24,111 nucleotides of DNA from an uncultured Methylobacter sp. Its GTDB lineage: Bacteria > Pseudomonadota > Gammaproteobacteria > Methylococcales > Methylomonadaceae. The stretch lies in NCBI GenBank assembly GCA_903831545.1, contig CAIKYI010000682.1, positions 1 to 24,111 on the forward strand. Reading direction: 5' to 3'. The translations under genes and the position numbers were made by a program. Within the stretch, counting starts at the first letter, position 1. Each line of letters opens with the position of its first letter. Of the stretch, positions 14,257 to 23,214 are shown piece after piece. The notes beneath the pieces were generated by a model. The model was not told the DNA's origin. It did not search any database and saw only the letters and a list, made by a program, of their open reading frames with translations.

Positions 14257-17200
14257 TGGAATTGAGCAAATTCTGGTCCTTCAAAACTCGTCACCAGCCA
14301 GCTTCTGCAACGGTAGCTTCCCATCAGCTGGTTGCCAGATTTGAAAACGACGGCGTTTATTATGGTGTTGAGCCTGAGTTATTCGATTGGAGCAATCAAT
14401 GGCAATGCTTTGGTCAAGACTCCCCGAGTATCAGCCTCTTAAACCAGCTTGAGGAACTTGGTCATGTTGAACTGATTGATAATCAGCTATTTTTAAAGTG
14501 GAGTTCACTGTATCAGCTGTTAACGGATGAAGCGAGTAGTTCAGATGAATTGCTTACCTTACTGAAATTACCTGAATTAACCGATTATCGCCCCAGTCTT
14601 GCCAGCCAAGGTTCACTGGAAGATGTCGGTTTTCGCATCACGCTGAGCGACTGGGTTAATCTACAAGGTAATAAGCTTATTACCGCCCCTGAGATAGCGG
14701 GCGCGGTTATTAAGTGGCAAGGCCAGCGCCTGCTATTGAGTGAAGCCGTATGGCATTTAGTGACTGAGGTACGGGCCTTCTATGTCCTGTCTACAGAAAA
14801 ACGATCGCCCCAGCGTAATCGGCAGTCCTGGAGCTTGATTCGTCGCTATGCCAGTTCTGCCCAGGTTCCTATGGCAGATTTTTTACAACGCACAGTCGTG
14901 TTGTCACCAGAAAAGTTAGTGCTGCATTTACACAAGTCAGCCAGCTTAGGCAGTAAAACCGTGCAGGTGGAACCCGATTTTGACGGCGCGCCCCAGCAAT
15001 GGCTGGATACCTTTGATAAATACACGACGATTCCTGAGCGCTACGATATTCCTGATGGATTAGGCATTATTCAAGTACTGATTGCCCCTCAAGTACGATC
15101 AGTGCTACAGGAATTAAGACGCTGGCCGGGGCGTTATGTCTCAGGGCAACGTGCAGAAGCCTTTATTCGTAACCCTTATGCGGCATTGGGCGACGATGCG
15201 GTTGCTGTTATTGACGAAATACAATTTGAACAAGCGAGAGAAGCCGCCGGAATTGAATTTGAGCATTTCTTTATCGATGTTATCTGCGACGAAAATGGCA
15301 AGGTTAACGGAGCGGCTTTACTCATAGAATCCACCTCAATCCATGGTCAGCCAAGCAGTCGTTATGACTTTGAAGATACCGACCAACTTGATGATTTTAT
15401 TAACCGTTTTGAAAGACGCATTCAAGGTGGCTTTCAATGTTTCATTTGGGACGGCTATGAGCTTGAAATCTTAGGTGATGCTGAATTTCAATTGGCACAT
15501 CTAAAATCGATTCTGTCGGAATGGTTGCCTGCTCCCCATATCACTATTGCCTATGCCGATATTTTTGATCTGGATCGCTATTCCGAGCGTATTGAAGGTA
15601 TTGGTATTGAAGAAAAATATGTGTCGCCATTCATTGCTCGCAAATCGGACGACGAAGGCTGGGTGCCGTCAAATGTGGTATTCGGTATCGTCTTCACCCC
15701 GACTGATACCGATGAGTCGATCACTGTTCAACTGAGTAAAAGCGATAGAGAAGCGATTCAAGTCTCCATTGATCATGCCGAACAACAAGGTCTGGATGAA
15801 GTAGGTATTCCCGGCATTAGCCGACCAGTGACAGTAACTAAAGCTAAACAGCTTCTTGAAATACTTCAAACTGCCGAAGAACAAGTCCAGCAAGGTGCGT
15901 TTACCACCCAACAGCACAAACCGCAGGTGCAATCATTATTGCTGAAAAGCAATATCAATACAGTTGAATACCAAGAAGACAGAAAGCAAGTTTTAGAACT
16001 ACCCAGCGATAGCCAAGCACTACTCCCCAGTGCGCTACGTACATCAGTAAGTCTCAAACAGCATCAACTCCAAGGCGTTGCCTGGCTCCAGCATCTCTGG
16101 AATAATGCGCCGCAACATTGCCGAGGGGCATTGTTAGCGGATGATATGGGCTTGGGTAAAACCATACAAATTCTCACTTTTATAGCCCGTTGTCTGGAAG
16201 ATGATCCGGCTATGAATCCAATTCTGATAGTAGCACCGGTGTCCTTGCTGGAAAACTGGCAGGAGGAAATAGACAAATTTTTTAATCCACAGACGATGCC
16301 AGTCTTGATGTTGTATGGCACAACCTTAAGCAGCAAAAAACTGGCTAAATCGGAGATTGATCCGCAATTAATTAGTGAAGGGATTGTCAAGTTCTTAGAT
16401 CCAAGTTGGTTAGGTACCGCCAAGGTAGTGCTGACCACCTATGAGACGCTAAGAGACCTGGAGTTTTCGTTAGCCGCCCAACACTGGTCGATTATGGTCT
16501 GTGATGAAGCCCAGAAAATTAAAAACCCCAGTGCGTTGGTTACGCGTTCTGCAAAAAAACAAAATGTCCGGTTAAAAATCGCCTGTACTGGAACGCCGGT
16601 AGAAAACTCTCTGGCCGACTTATGGTGCCTGTTTGATTTTATTCAGCCTGGATTGTTGGGGGCATTAAATGACTTCGGACTGCGGTACAGACGGCCTATT
16701 GAGGCTAAATCAGACGAGGAAAAAGCGCGTGTTAATGAATTACGGGCTTTGATTGAGCCGCAAACACTAAGACGAACCAAAGCACAAGTCGCTAAAGACC
16801 TGCCCAGTAAAATCGAGGTTGAGAGTTGCCGATCTCTACTACTGTCTGCCTATCAGCGGGATTTATATGGTCAGGCTGTTCACGCCTATCGAACCAAGCA
16901 AAGTGGTAGCCCCTTAAAAAATCATTTAGGACTGATTCAATATTTGCGGCAACTCTGTTCAAGCCCTTATCCACTGGGCTGTAAATCTAATCTTGATGAA
17001 ACCTTGGCGGAGAGGGAAACAAAGTCACCAAAGTTAAAATGGCTTTTGGAAGTCCTAGTCGATATTCAGCAGAGTAACGAAAAAGTTATCGTGTTTGTTG
17101 AGTTCCTCGACCTCCAACGCCAGCTTCAGCACTATATCGCCGAGCGTTTTAATGTACGAACTGACATTATTAATGGCTCGACAGCTGCGGCTGCTTCAGC

Positions 17201-17996
17201 GGCTAATAGCAGGCAAAAACGTCTTAAAGTGTTTCAGGAAAAACCGGGGTTTGGTGTCATTATTCTTTCCCCGTTAGCGGTTGGGTTTGGCGTCAATATC
17301 CAGGCTGCCAATCATGTTATTCACTTTACCCGCACCTGGAATCCGGCGAAAGAAGATCAGGCAACTGATAGGGCCTATCGGATTGGTCAAACCAAAGATG
17401 TTTATGTTTACTACCCGGTCATAACCGCCGATTTTGTCACGTTCGACATGAAGCTCGACAAGTTATTGGATTGGAAAAGAGGTCTTTCTGATGACATGCT
17501 GAACGGTTGCGGCGATTTATCAGGTTCCAGCTTTGAGGATTTGGGCGCACCGGAAGGTGGTACTGCCTTTAAAGATTTACTCATTACAGAAGATGATATT
17601 GGGCTGATGGATGACGACATGCTTACATATCTGCTGGTTAGGCTATTTGTTAAGCAAGGTTATCCGATCGTCTATCGAACACCAAATCCAGGATCTGGAG
17701 AGATTAATGTTGTGGCAATTCGTGAAGCTGAAGGATTACTAATGCAGTGTAAAACAGCACGTAATGAGCATGCTGAAATTGGAAATAATGTTGTGAATAG
17801 CTTTGTCGTAGCTACAGCGTTTTATCAAAAAAAACATCCCAACATCGTTTTCCAGCGAGTTACCGTAACAAATAAGGGGTTTTCTCAATCTGCCTTGGAG
17901 CTAGCAGAAAGCAATTATATTCAACTTCTTGACCAAGAAAAATTAACACAACTACTCAAGAAAACACCTGTTTTAAGGATGGAAATTGAGGTGTAA
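14256..17996 (+). CDS. zorD: Zorya effector ZorD (SNF2-type ATPase with Mrr-like C-terminus)
   Basis: I take the ATG at 14256, which overlaps the zorC stop, giving 1246 residues; an upstream GTG at 14244 adds only four. The first about 590 residues have no motif I recognise. The SNF2 core follows: DDMGLGKT with Walker A GLGKT at 632-636, DEAQ at 750-753, CTGTPVENSLADLW, a C-terminal helicase lobe with LSPLAVGFGVNIQAAN, and motif VI DQATDRAYRIGQ from 1034. After about residue 1115 there is an extra domain of roughly 130 residues with GSGEINVVAI and, 13 residues later, LLMQCK (Q1164, C1165, K1166), matching the restriction-endonuclease/Mrr pattern. ZorD is the DNA-degrading or translocating effector triggered by the ZorAB motor. 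The usual Mrr aspartate position appears to be N1151, with E1149 nearby, so nuclease activity of this added domain is uncertain. Confidence 0.92.
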   Translation: MELSKFWSFKTRHQPASATVASHQLVARFENDGVYYGVEPELFDWSNQWQCFGQDSPSISLLNQLEELGHVELIDNQLFLKWSSLYQLLTDEASSSDELLTLLKLPELTDYRPSLASQGSLEDVGFRITLSDWVNLQGNKLITAPEIAGAVIKWQGQRLLLSEAVWHLVTEVRAFYVLSTEKRSPQRNRQSWSLIRRYASSAQVPMADFLQRTVVLSPEKLVLHLHKSASLGSKTVQVEPDFDGAPQQWLDTFDKYTTIPERYDIPDGLGIIQVLIAPQVRSVLQELRRWPGRYVSGQRAEAFIRNPYAALGDDAVAVIDEIQFEQAREAAGIEFEHFFIDVICDENGKVNGAALLIESTSIHGQPSSRYDFEDTDQLDDFINRFERRIQGGFQCFIWDGYELEILGDAEFQLAHLKSILSEWLPAPHITIAYADIFDLDRYSERIEGIGIEEKYVSPFIARKSDDEGWVPSNVVFGIVFTPTDTDESITVQLSKSDREAIQVSIDHAEQQGLDEVGIPGISRPVTVTKAKQLLEILQTAEEQVQQGAFTTQQHKPQVQSLLLKSNINTVEYQEDRKQVLELPSDSQALLPSALRTSVSLKQHQLQGVAWLQHLWNNAPQHCRGALLADDMGLGKTIQILTFIARCLEDDPAMNPILIVAPVSLLENWQEEIDKFFNPQTMPVLMLYGTTLSSKKLAKSEIDPQLISEGIVKFLDPSWLGTAKVVLTTYETLRDLEFSLAAQHWSIMVCDEAQKIKNPSALVTRSAKKQNVRLKIACTGTPVENSLADLWCLFDFIQPGLLGALNDFGLRYRRPIEAKSDEEKARVNELRALIEPQTLRRTKAQVAKDLPSKIEVESCRSLLLSAYQRDLYGQAVHAYRTKQSGSPLKNHLGLIQYLRQLCSSPYPLGCKSNLDETLAERETKSPKLKWLLEVLVDIQQSNEKVIVFVEFLDLQRQLQHYIAERFNVRTDIINGSTAAAASAANSRQKRLKVFQEKPGFGVIILSPLAVGFGVNIQAANHVIHFTRTWNPAKEDQATDRAYRIGQTKDVYVYYPVITADFVTFDMKLDKLLDWKRGLSDDMLNGCGDLSGSSFEDLGAPEGGTAFKDLLITEDDIGLMDDDMLTYLLVRLFVKQGYPIVYRTPNPGSGEINVVAIREAEGLLMQCKTARNEHAEIGNNVVNSFVVATAFYQKKHPNIVFQRVTVTNKGFSQSALELAESNYIQLLDQEKLTQLLKKTPVLRMEIEV

Positions 17997-18060
17997 ATCA
18001 GTGTTCAATGTTCAGTTTTACCGGTTCGTTGCTCTTTGTATTCTGGGGGCTTAGATTTTT

Positions 18061-18066
18061 TACAAT
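18061..18066 (+). promoter_or_regulatory. Candidate -10 box of the cas operon
   Basis: TACAAT lies 31 bp before the cas3 ATG, in the only gap between zorD and the cas genes. The best upstream partner, TTGTAT at 18036-18041, is weak and its 19-bp spacing is long. There is no hairpin between zorD and cas3, so read-through from Zorya is also possible. Confidence 0.3.
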
Positions 18067-18097
18067 CGTTAATTATGAAAATACTTAAGCCTTCGTG

Positions 18098-20554
18098 ATG
18101 AAAAATAAAGAAATACTCTACACTGCCCACGTCCGTTCATCAGATAAAACACTTCAAACGGTAGCCGAGCATTTGCAGGAAGTTTCTGCGATAACCAAAA
18201 CATTAGCTGCTAAAATTAATGTCCCAGAAGCTGGGGCGTTGATAGGGCTTTTGCATGATTTTGGCAAATACAGTAAATCTTTTCAGGATTATATTCAGTC
18301 CGGTACAGGACTAATTGACCCCGACAGTGAAGATTTTGTTAATGCCGGTACGCTAAAAGGAAAAATAGATCATTCTACCGCAGGTGCACAATGGGTATGG
18401 CAAGAGCTTAGTCAATACGGCAAGAATGGCGAGGGTAAGTTATGCGGTCAAATACTGGCGCTATGTATTGCCTCACATCACAGCGGGCTAATTGATTGTT
18501 TAACACCCGATGGCAACAATGGTTTCAAAAAGCGCATGAATAAAGACGATGAAAAGTCTAATTTATATGAATGCAAACAAAATGCAGATATAACTATCTT
18601 AGAGCAAGCACAGAATCTGGCCAGTAAACCGTTAATGTTAGCCATGCTCAAGCAACTAAGTTTGCTCATGCAAAAGGAACAGCATGGACAAACCATATCT
18701 GAAGCGGTTAAGTATTTTTATATCGGCTTTTGGACACGGTTTTTATTCAGTTGTCTGATTGACGCAGACCGTATTAACAGTGCTGATTTTGAAATCCCGA
18801 AAAATGTATCTTATCGAAATATAGCCGTGTCATGGGATATTGCCATTAATCGGCTGGAGTTGTTTTTAACCGAGCAGAAAGCCAACAAATCGCCTATTAA
18901 CTCCATACGCAACACGATATCTGATACTTGTAAAAATCGGGCGCAGGATAAACAAGGCATTTATACACTCACTGTACCGACCGGCGGCGGTAAGACTTAT
19001 GCCAGTCTTCGTTATGCATTGCATCATGCAAAGAGACACGGCTTAGAGCGAATTATCTATATCATCCCCTACACTTCAATTATTGAGCAAAATGCGGATG
19101 CCATCCGCAACGTAATTGAACAGGAATTCGATGAATATCCTTGGGTGCTAGAGCACCACTCGAATTTAGAGCCTGAAAACCAAACCTGGCATAGCAAATT
19201 AGCTTCTGAAAACTGGGATGCTGCGATAGTACTAACCACGATGGTGCAGTTTTTAGAAACACTATTTAGCGGTGGCACACGCGGCGTGCGCCGTCTGCAT
19301 CAACTAGCCAACAGCGTTCTCATCTTCGATGAAATTCAAACCTTACCCATAAACTGTACCCATTTATTTTGTAACGCGCTCAACTTTTTAAGCGCATACA
19401 CAAAAACTACAGCAGTGTTATGTACGGCTACCCAACCGTTGCTGGATAAATTACCCGAAAAAACAAAAGATAAAGGGCAACTGCTGATACCTAAAGAAAA
19501 TGAATTAATAGCAGATGTTGGAGAGCTATTCGAGCAATTAAAGCGTGTTGAAATCAGTAATAAAACCAAACCTGAAGGCTGGTCGTTAGATGAAATATCT
19601 GCGCTGGCTTTGTCCGAATTTGAGAGCAAAGGCAATTGTCTGGTTATAGTCAACACCAAAGCTTGGGCGCAAGCACTGTATATGCAATGCTTGCAAACCG
19701 TCGATTCAAATAGCTTGTTTCATTTAAGTACCAACCAATGTTCCGCACACCGCAGTGAACTTTTCCATAAAATTCGGGAGCGTTTGAATAAAAATTTACC
19801 CGTCTTATGTTTCAGCACTCAACTAATTGAAGCCGGTGTCGATATTGATTTTTCCAGTGTGATTCGTTTTCTGGCAGGATTGGATTCAATAGCGCAAGCT
19901 GCGGGGCGCTGTAATAGAAATGGTCATTTAAAAACAGCCATTGTACATGTCGTAAATCCGGCACAAGAAACCATAGACCAACTGATCGACATCAAGGTAG
20001 GTCAAGAACAAACTAGGCGCGTATTTAGCGAATTTGACGGTGAAGCCTTGTTAAATCCGGAAGTCATGGCGCGTTATTTTAAATATTATTTTTATGAGCG
20101 TGCCAAGCAAATGGACTACCCATTGACAGAAAAACAAGTCGGAAGAACAGACTCTCTGCTGAATATACTTGGCGAAAATAAAATAAATATCGGTATAGGA
20201 GCATCTATGCACTTAAAACAATCATTCATGACTGCCGGTAATACATTCAAAGCTATAGAAGCTCCTACGCAATCGGTCATTGTGCCTTATGGACAAGGTA
20301 AAGAATTAATTACCGAACTTTGTGGGCTTGCTAAAAAATTTGATGCCGCTCGTTATTACATCTGTTTAAAACAAGCGCAAAAATTTAGCGTTAATATATT
20401 TCCGAATGTGTGGAGAAAGTTACAGGATAAAAAAGATGCAGTCATTGAAATTAATCCGGGCGAAGGCGTGTTTTACCTGAACGAACGCTATTACAGCAAA
20501 GAATTTGGTCTGTCTACCGAACCCGTTAGTAAAGCCGAAGCGATTATTTTATAG
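18098..20554 (+). CDS. cas3: Type I-C Cas3 helicase-nuclease
   Basis: This single-chain Cas3 (818 residues from the ATG at 18098; a GTG at 18095 is the alternative) degrades DNA marked by Cascade. The N-terminal HD nuclease shows H25, H53-D54 in GLLHDFGKY, H92 in DHSTAG and H127-H128 in ASHHSG. The SF2 helicase part has Walker A TGGGKT at 295-300, DEIQ at 411-414 in place of DEAH, TATQP, STQLIEAGVDIDF, and motif VI QAAGRCNRNG. All expected motifs are present, so it should be active. It heads an operon in the standard I-C order with 12 bp to cas5c. Its start lies about 100 bp beyond zorD. There is no good Shine-Dalgarno, so its translation may be modest. Confidence 0.95.
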   Translation: MKNKEILYTAHVRSSDKTLQTVAEHLQEVSAITKTLAAKINVPEAGALIGLLHDFGKYSKSFQDYIQSGTGLIDPDSEDFVNAGTLKGKIDHSTAGAQWVWQELSQYGKNGEGKLCGQILALCIASHHSGLIDCLTPDGNNGFKKRMNKDDEKSNLYECKQNADITILEQAQNLASKPLMLAMLKQLSLLMQKEQHGQTISEAVKYFYIGFWTRFLFSCLIDADRINSADFEIPKNVSYRNIAVSWDIAINRLELFLTEQKANKSPINSIRNTISDTCKNRAQDKQGIYTLTVPTGGGKTYASLRYALHHAKRHGLERIIYIIPYTSIIEQNADAIRNVIEQEFDEYPWVLEHHSNLEPENQTWHSKLASENWDAAIVLTTMVQFLETLFSGGTRGVRRLHQLANSVLIFDEIQTLPINCTHLFCNALNFLSAYTKTTAVLCTATQPLLDKLPEKTKDKGQLLIPKENELIADVGELFEQLKRVEISNKTKPEGWSLDEISALALSEFESKGNCLVIVNTKAWAQALYMQCLQTVDSNSLFHLSTNQCSAHRSELFHKIRERLNKNLPVLCFSTQLIEAGVDIDFSSVIRFLAGLDSIAQAAGRCNRNGHLKTAIVHVVNPAQETIDQLIDIKVGQEQTRRVFSEFDGEALLNPEVMARYFKYYFYERAKQMDYPLTEKQVGRTDSLLNILGENKINIGIGASMHLKQSFMTAGNTFKAIEAPTQSVIVPYGQGKELITELCGLAKKFDAARYYICLKQAQKFSVNIFPNVWRKLQDKKDAVIEINPGEGVFYLNERYYSKEFGLSTEPVSKAEAIIL

Positions 20555-20566
20555 GGATAAAAAATC

Positions 20567-21271
20567 ATGAAAAACAATATTAGTTTTCGATTATGGGGAC
20601 GGCATGCATTATTTACCGATCCCATTACCAAGGTAGGCGGTGAAAAATGCTCATATCATTTGCCGACTTATGAGGCGATAAAAGGCGTACTCAAATCAAT
20701 CTACTGGAAGCCAACGCTGATTTGGCATGTCGATAAAGTTAGAATTATGAAACCGTTGCGCACTCAAACCAAAGGCACCAAGCCATTGGTTTGGAATGGA
20801 GGAAATAGCTTGGCAATTTATACTTTTTTACGGGATGTCGAGTATCAGGTTCAAGCACATTTTGAATGGAACGAACATCGTCCTGAACTGGCAGATGATC
20901 GTATTGATGGCAAGCACTTCAATATTTTAAAGCGCACATTGGAAAAAGGTGGCAGGCAGGATATTTTTTTAGGGACTCGCGATTGTCAGGCTTATATAGA
21001 ACCTTGTGAATTTGGCGAGGGTGCAGGAGCCTATGACGAACTTGACGAATTAGCCTTTGGTTTGATGTTTCATAGCTTTGCCTATCCGGATGAAACCGGT
21101 ATCGATGAACTGCATAGTCAATTTTGGCAGGCAACACTGAAAAACGGAATTTTGGAATTCCCACGTCCTGAAGAATGTTCGATCAGCCGTTTTGTTCGGC
21201 CTATGAGCGTAAAAGAATTTGGGATTGATACCAATATGCTCGCTGTGGCCAATGAAGAGACGCATTTATGA
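20567..21271 (+). CDS. cas5c: Cas5c (Cas5d), crRNA-processing endoribonuclease
   Basis: This 234-residue RAMP protein takes the place of Cas6 in type I-C: it cuts the precursor crRNA and stays bound to the 5' handle. Y46, K116 and H117 (in DGKHFN) are present. These match the position numbers of the catalytic Tyr-Lys-His set described for Bacillus halodurans Cas5d, so it should process crRNA. The N-terminus KNNISFRLWGRHALFTDP and the segment DIFLGTRDCQAYIEPCEF are typical of the Csd5 family. The start has AGGGATAAAA upstream, and the stop overlaps cas8c by 4 bp (ATGA), indicating translational coupling. Confidence 0.95.
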   Translation: MKNNISFRLWGRHALFTDPITKVGGEKCSYHLPTYEAIKGVLKSIYWKPTLIWHVDKVRIMKPLRTQTKGTKPLVWNGGNSLAIYTFLRDVEYQVQAHFEWNEHRPELADDRIDGKHFNILKRTLEKGGRQDIFLGTRDCQAYIEPCEFGEGAGAYDELDELAFGLMFHSFAYPDETGIDELHSQFWQATLKNGILEFPRPEECSISRFVRPMSVKEFGIDTNMLAVANEETHL

Positions 21272-23214
21272 GCTGGATGGAAAAGCTTTATCAAACTTAT
21301 GAACAAGGTATTAGTTTAGATGCTTCAAAACCTTGGCCTATATCGCATTTTGTTAAGACAGCACATATTGAGGTTGTTATTGATGGCAATGGAAATATAA
21401 AAAATGACAGGATTACGTTGTTATCCGGCGAAGATTCTTTAACACTTATACCTTCAACAGAGGCTTCAGCTGGACGAGCAGGGGCAAAAAATGCTCCTCA
21501 TCCGCTTTGCGATGAATTAGGTTATTGTGCTTCTGATTTTCCAGATGTAATACCAGCCAGAAGTGGCGCGTATTTAAACCAGTTAAATGAATGGTGCATA
21601 TCAGAATATACACATCCAAAAATACTAGCTATTTCTAAATATCTCAAAAAAGAAAGGTTATGGCAGGACTTAAACCAAGTAATAGAGTTTCCAGTAACTT
21701 TTACAAATAGAAGAGGACTTAAAACAAAAATTTCTGCTGAAAAGGTTTTTGTTCGATGGAAAGTTGAAGAAGCTGGAAATCCTTGTTCTGGCACCTGGGA
21801 AGATGATGATTTAATTGACAAGTGGATAAAGTTTGATAAGTTTAAAAATTCAGAAATAGGGCTATGTTTTATAACGGGTGAAAAAGTTCGTTTAATAGAA
21901 AACCACTCCAGATTTATTAGAAATTCTGGCGATGGTGCCAAGTTAATTTCATCGAACGATAGCAGTGGTTATACCTATCGCGGTAAGTTTTTTAACAACA
22001 CTGAAGCTTGCAGTATCGGTTTTGACGTTTCACAAAAAGCGCACAATACGTTGAGATGGTTAATTTCCCGCCAAGGTTTTAGGAACGGTGATCAAGCTTA
22101 TGTGTCATGGGCTGTATCAGGTAAGCCAACCCCTAAGCCTTGGCAAGATACTTTGTCATTATTCGATAGTGTTGAATTTAATTTTGATGAAACAGAACAA
22201 AAATTGGAGTCTGAACAGGATTTGCCTGTAGATCATGGCATTGACTTAGGACAGTCATTTGCTTTGAAGCTTAAAAAATACATGTCCGGTTATTTTGCCG
22301 AATTAAACCCTACTGAGAAAATTATTATCATGGGCATTGATTCTGCAACACCGGGTCGCATGGGGATCATCTACTACCGTGAACTATTTAGTCATGATTT
22401 TCTTGGTTGTGTTGAAAAGTGGCATAGAAATTTTTCTTGGCTACAAAATTATGGGTGGGATAGTAAAGCAAGCAGAAAAATTCAATTCGTTGGGGCTCCT
22501 TCACCAAAAGATATAAGCGATGTAGCCTATGGATACCGCGATGATAAAGGCATGCTGCAAATTGATGATAAATTACAGAAAGCTACAGTAGAACGTTTAC
22601 TTCCCTGCATTATTGATGCGTTACCGATTCCCCGCGATTTAGTGGACTTAACATTTCGCAGGGCCTGTAACAGAATAGGCATGAAAAAAAGAAATTATAA
22701 CGGAATGTCGTTTGAAGACGATTGGGAAAAAACGCTAGGCATAGCCTGTGCGCTATACAAAGGGTATTACCATCAACATCCAAATTTAACTCAACGAAGA
22801 GAATATGCCATGGCACTAGAAGAGAACTACCACTCGCGTGATTATCTGTATGGTCGGCTCTTAGCCATTGCCGAACGGATAGAAGATGTGGCATTAAGTA
22901 TAGGCGGTGAAAATCGCTCCACGACAGCTGCACGGTTAATGCAGCGTTTTGCTGATCGACCTTTTGAAACTTGGCGAACCATTGAATTAGCGTTACAGCC
23001 TTACATGCAGCGCTTGCGTGTATCACGCGCCGGATTTTTAACCAATCAATTGAAAGAAATGGATGCCATCTTGGCTTTGTTTAAGCATGAGGAATTTAGC
23101 AGCAAAGAAGCATTATCCGGTGAATTCTTATTAGGCTATCACTGCCAACGCCAAAAATTTAAAACCAAACCCGAAGCCACTGACGAAACAACATCACAAG
23201 GAGACACCGAATGA
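21268..23214 (+). CDS. cas8c: Cas8c (Csd1), large subunit of the type I-C Cascade
   Basis: This 648-residue protein is the large subunit that recognises the PAM and joins crRNA-bound Cas7 to target DNA. Family marks are the N-terminal MEKLYQTYEQ segment, the central IIIMGIDSATPGRMGIIYYREL stretch at about 352-373 (Csd1-like) and the C-terminal region with YLYGRLLAIAERIEDVA. It overlaps both neighbours by 4 bp, so the three Cascade genes form a tightly coupled unit. Some I-C cas8c genes also make the small subunit Cas11c from an internal start, and a fitting internal ATG exists at 22810. Length is within the usual range for the family. Confidence 0.94.
   Translation: MSWMEKLYQTYEQGISLDASKPWPISHFVKTAHIEVVIDGNGNIKNDRITLLSGEDSLTLIPSTEASAGRAGAKNAPHPLCDELGYCASDFPDVIPARSGAYLNQLNEWCISEYTHPKILAISKYLKKERLWQDLNQVIEFPVTFTNRRGLKTKISAEKVFVRWKVEEAGNPCSGTWEDDDLIDKWIKFDKFKNSEIGLCFITGEKVRLIENHSRFIRNSGDGAKLISSNDSSGYTYRGKFFNNTEACSIGFDVSQKAHNTLRWLISRQGFRNGDQAYVSWAVSGKPTPKPWQDTLSLFDSVEFNFDETEQKLESEQDLPVDHGIDLGQSFALKLKKYMSGYFAELNPTEKIIIMGIDSATPGRMGIIYYRELFSHDFLGCVEKWHRNFSWLQNYGWDSKASRKIQFVGAPSPKDISDVAYGYRDDKGMLQIDDKLQKATVERLLPCIIDALPIPRDLVDLTFRRACNRIGMKKRNYNGMSFEDDWEKTLGIACALYKGYYHQHPNLTQRREYAMALEENYHSRDYLYGRLLAIAERIEDVALSIGGENRSTTAARLMQRFADRPFETWRTIELALQPYMQRLRVSRAGFLTNQLKEMDAILALFKHEEFSSKEALSGEFLLGYHCQRQKFKTKPEATDETTSQGDTE
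22810..23214 (+). CDS. cas11c: Possible internally translated small subunit Cas11c
   Basis: An in-frame ATG at codon 515 of cas8c is preceded by GAAGAGAA (22796-22803), a usable Shine-Dalgarno with 8 nt from its last G-containing core to the start. Translation from here would give 134 helical residues beginning MALEENYHSRDYLYGRLLAI. Type I-C systems have been shown to make Cas11 from inside cas8c, and both position and size fit. The sequence does not prove use. Other internal ATGs (22681 and nearby) are less well placed. Confidence 0.5.
   Translation: MALEENYHSRDYLYGRLLAIAERIEDVALSIGGENRSTTAARLMQRFADRPFETWRTIELALQPYMQRLRVSRAGFLTNQLKEMDAILALFKHEEFSSKEALSGEFLLGYHCQRQKFKTKPEATDETTSQGDTE

Noticed and set aside
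14244..14258. GTG at 14244 as the zorD start
   Set aside because: It lies within the zorC reading frame. The ATG at 14256 in the TAATG overlap is the common arrangement for coupled genes and loses only four residues.
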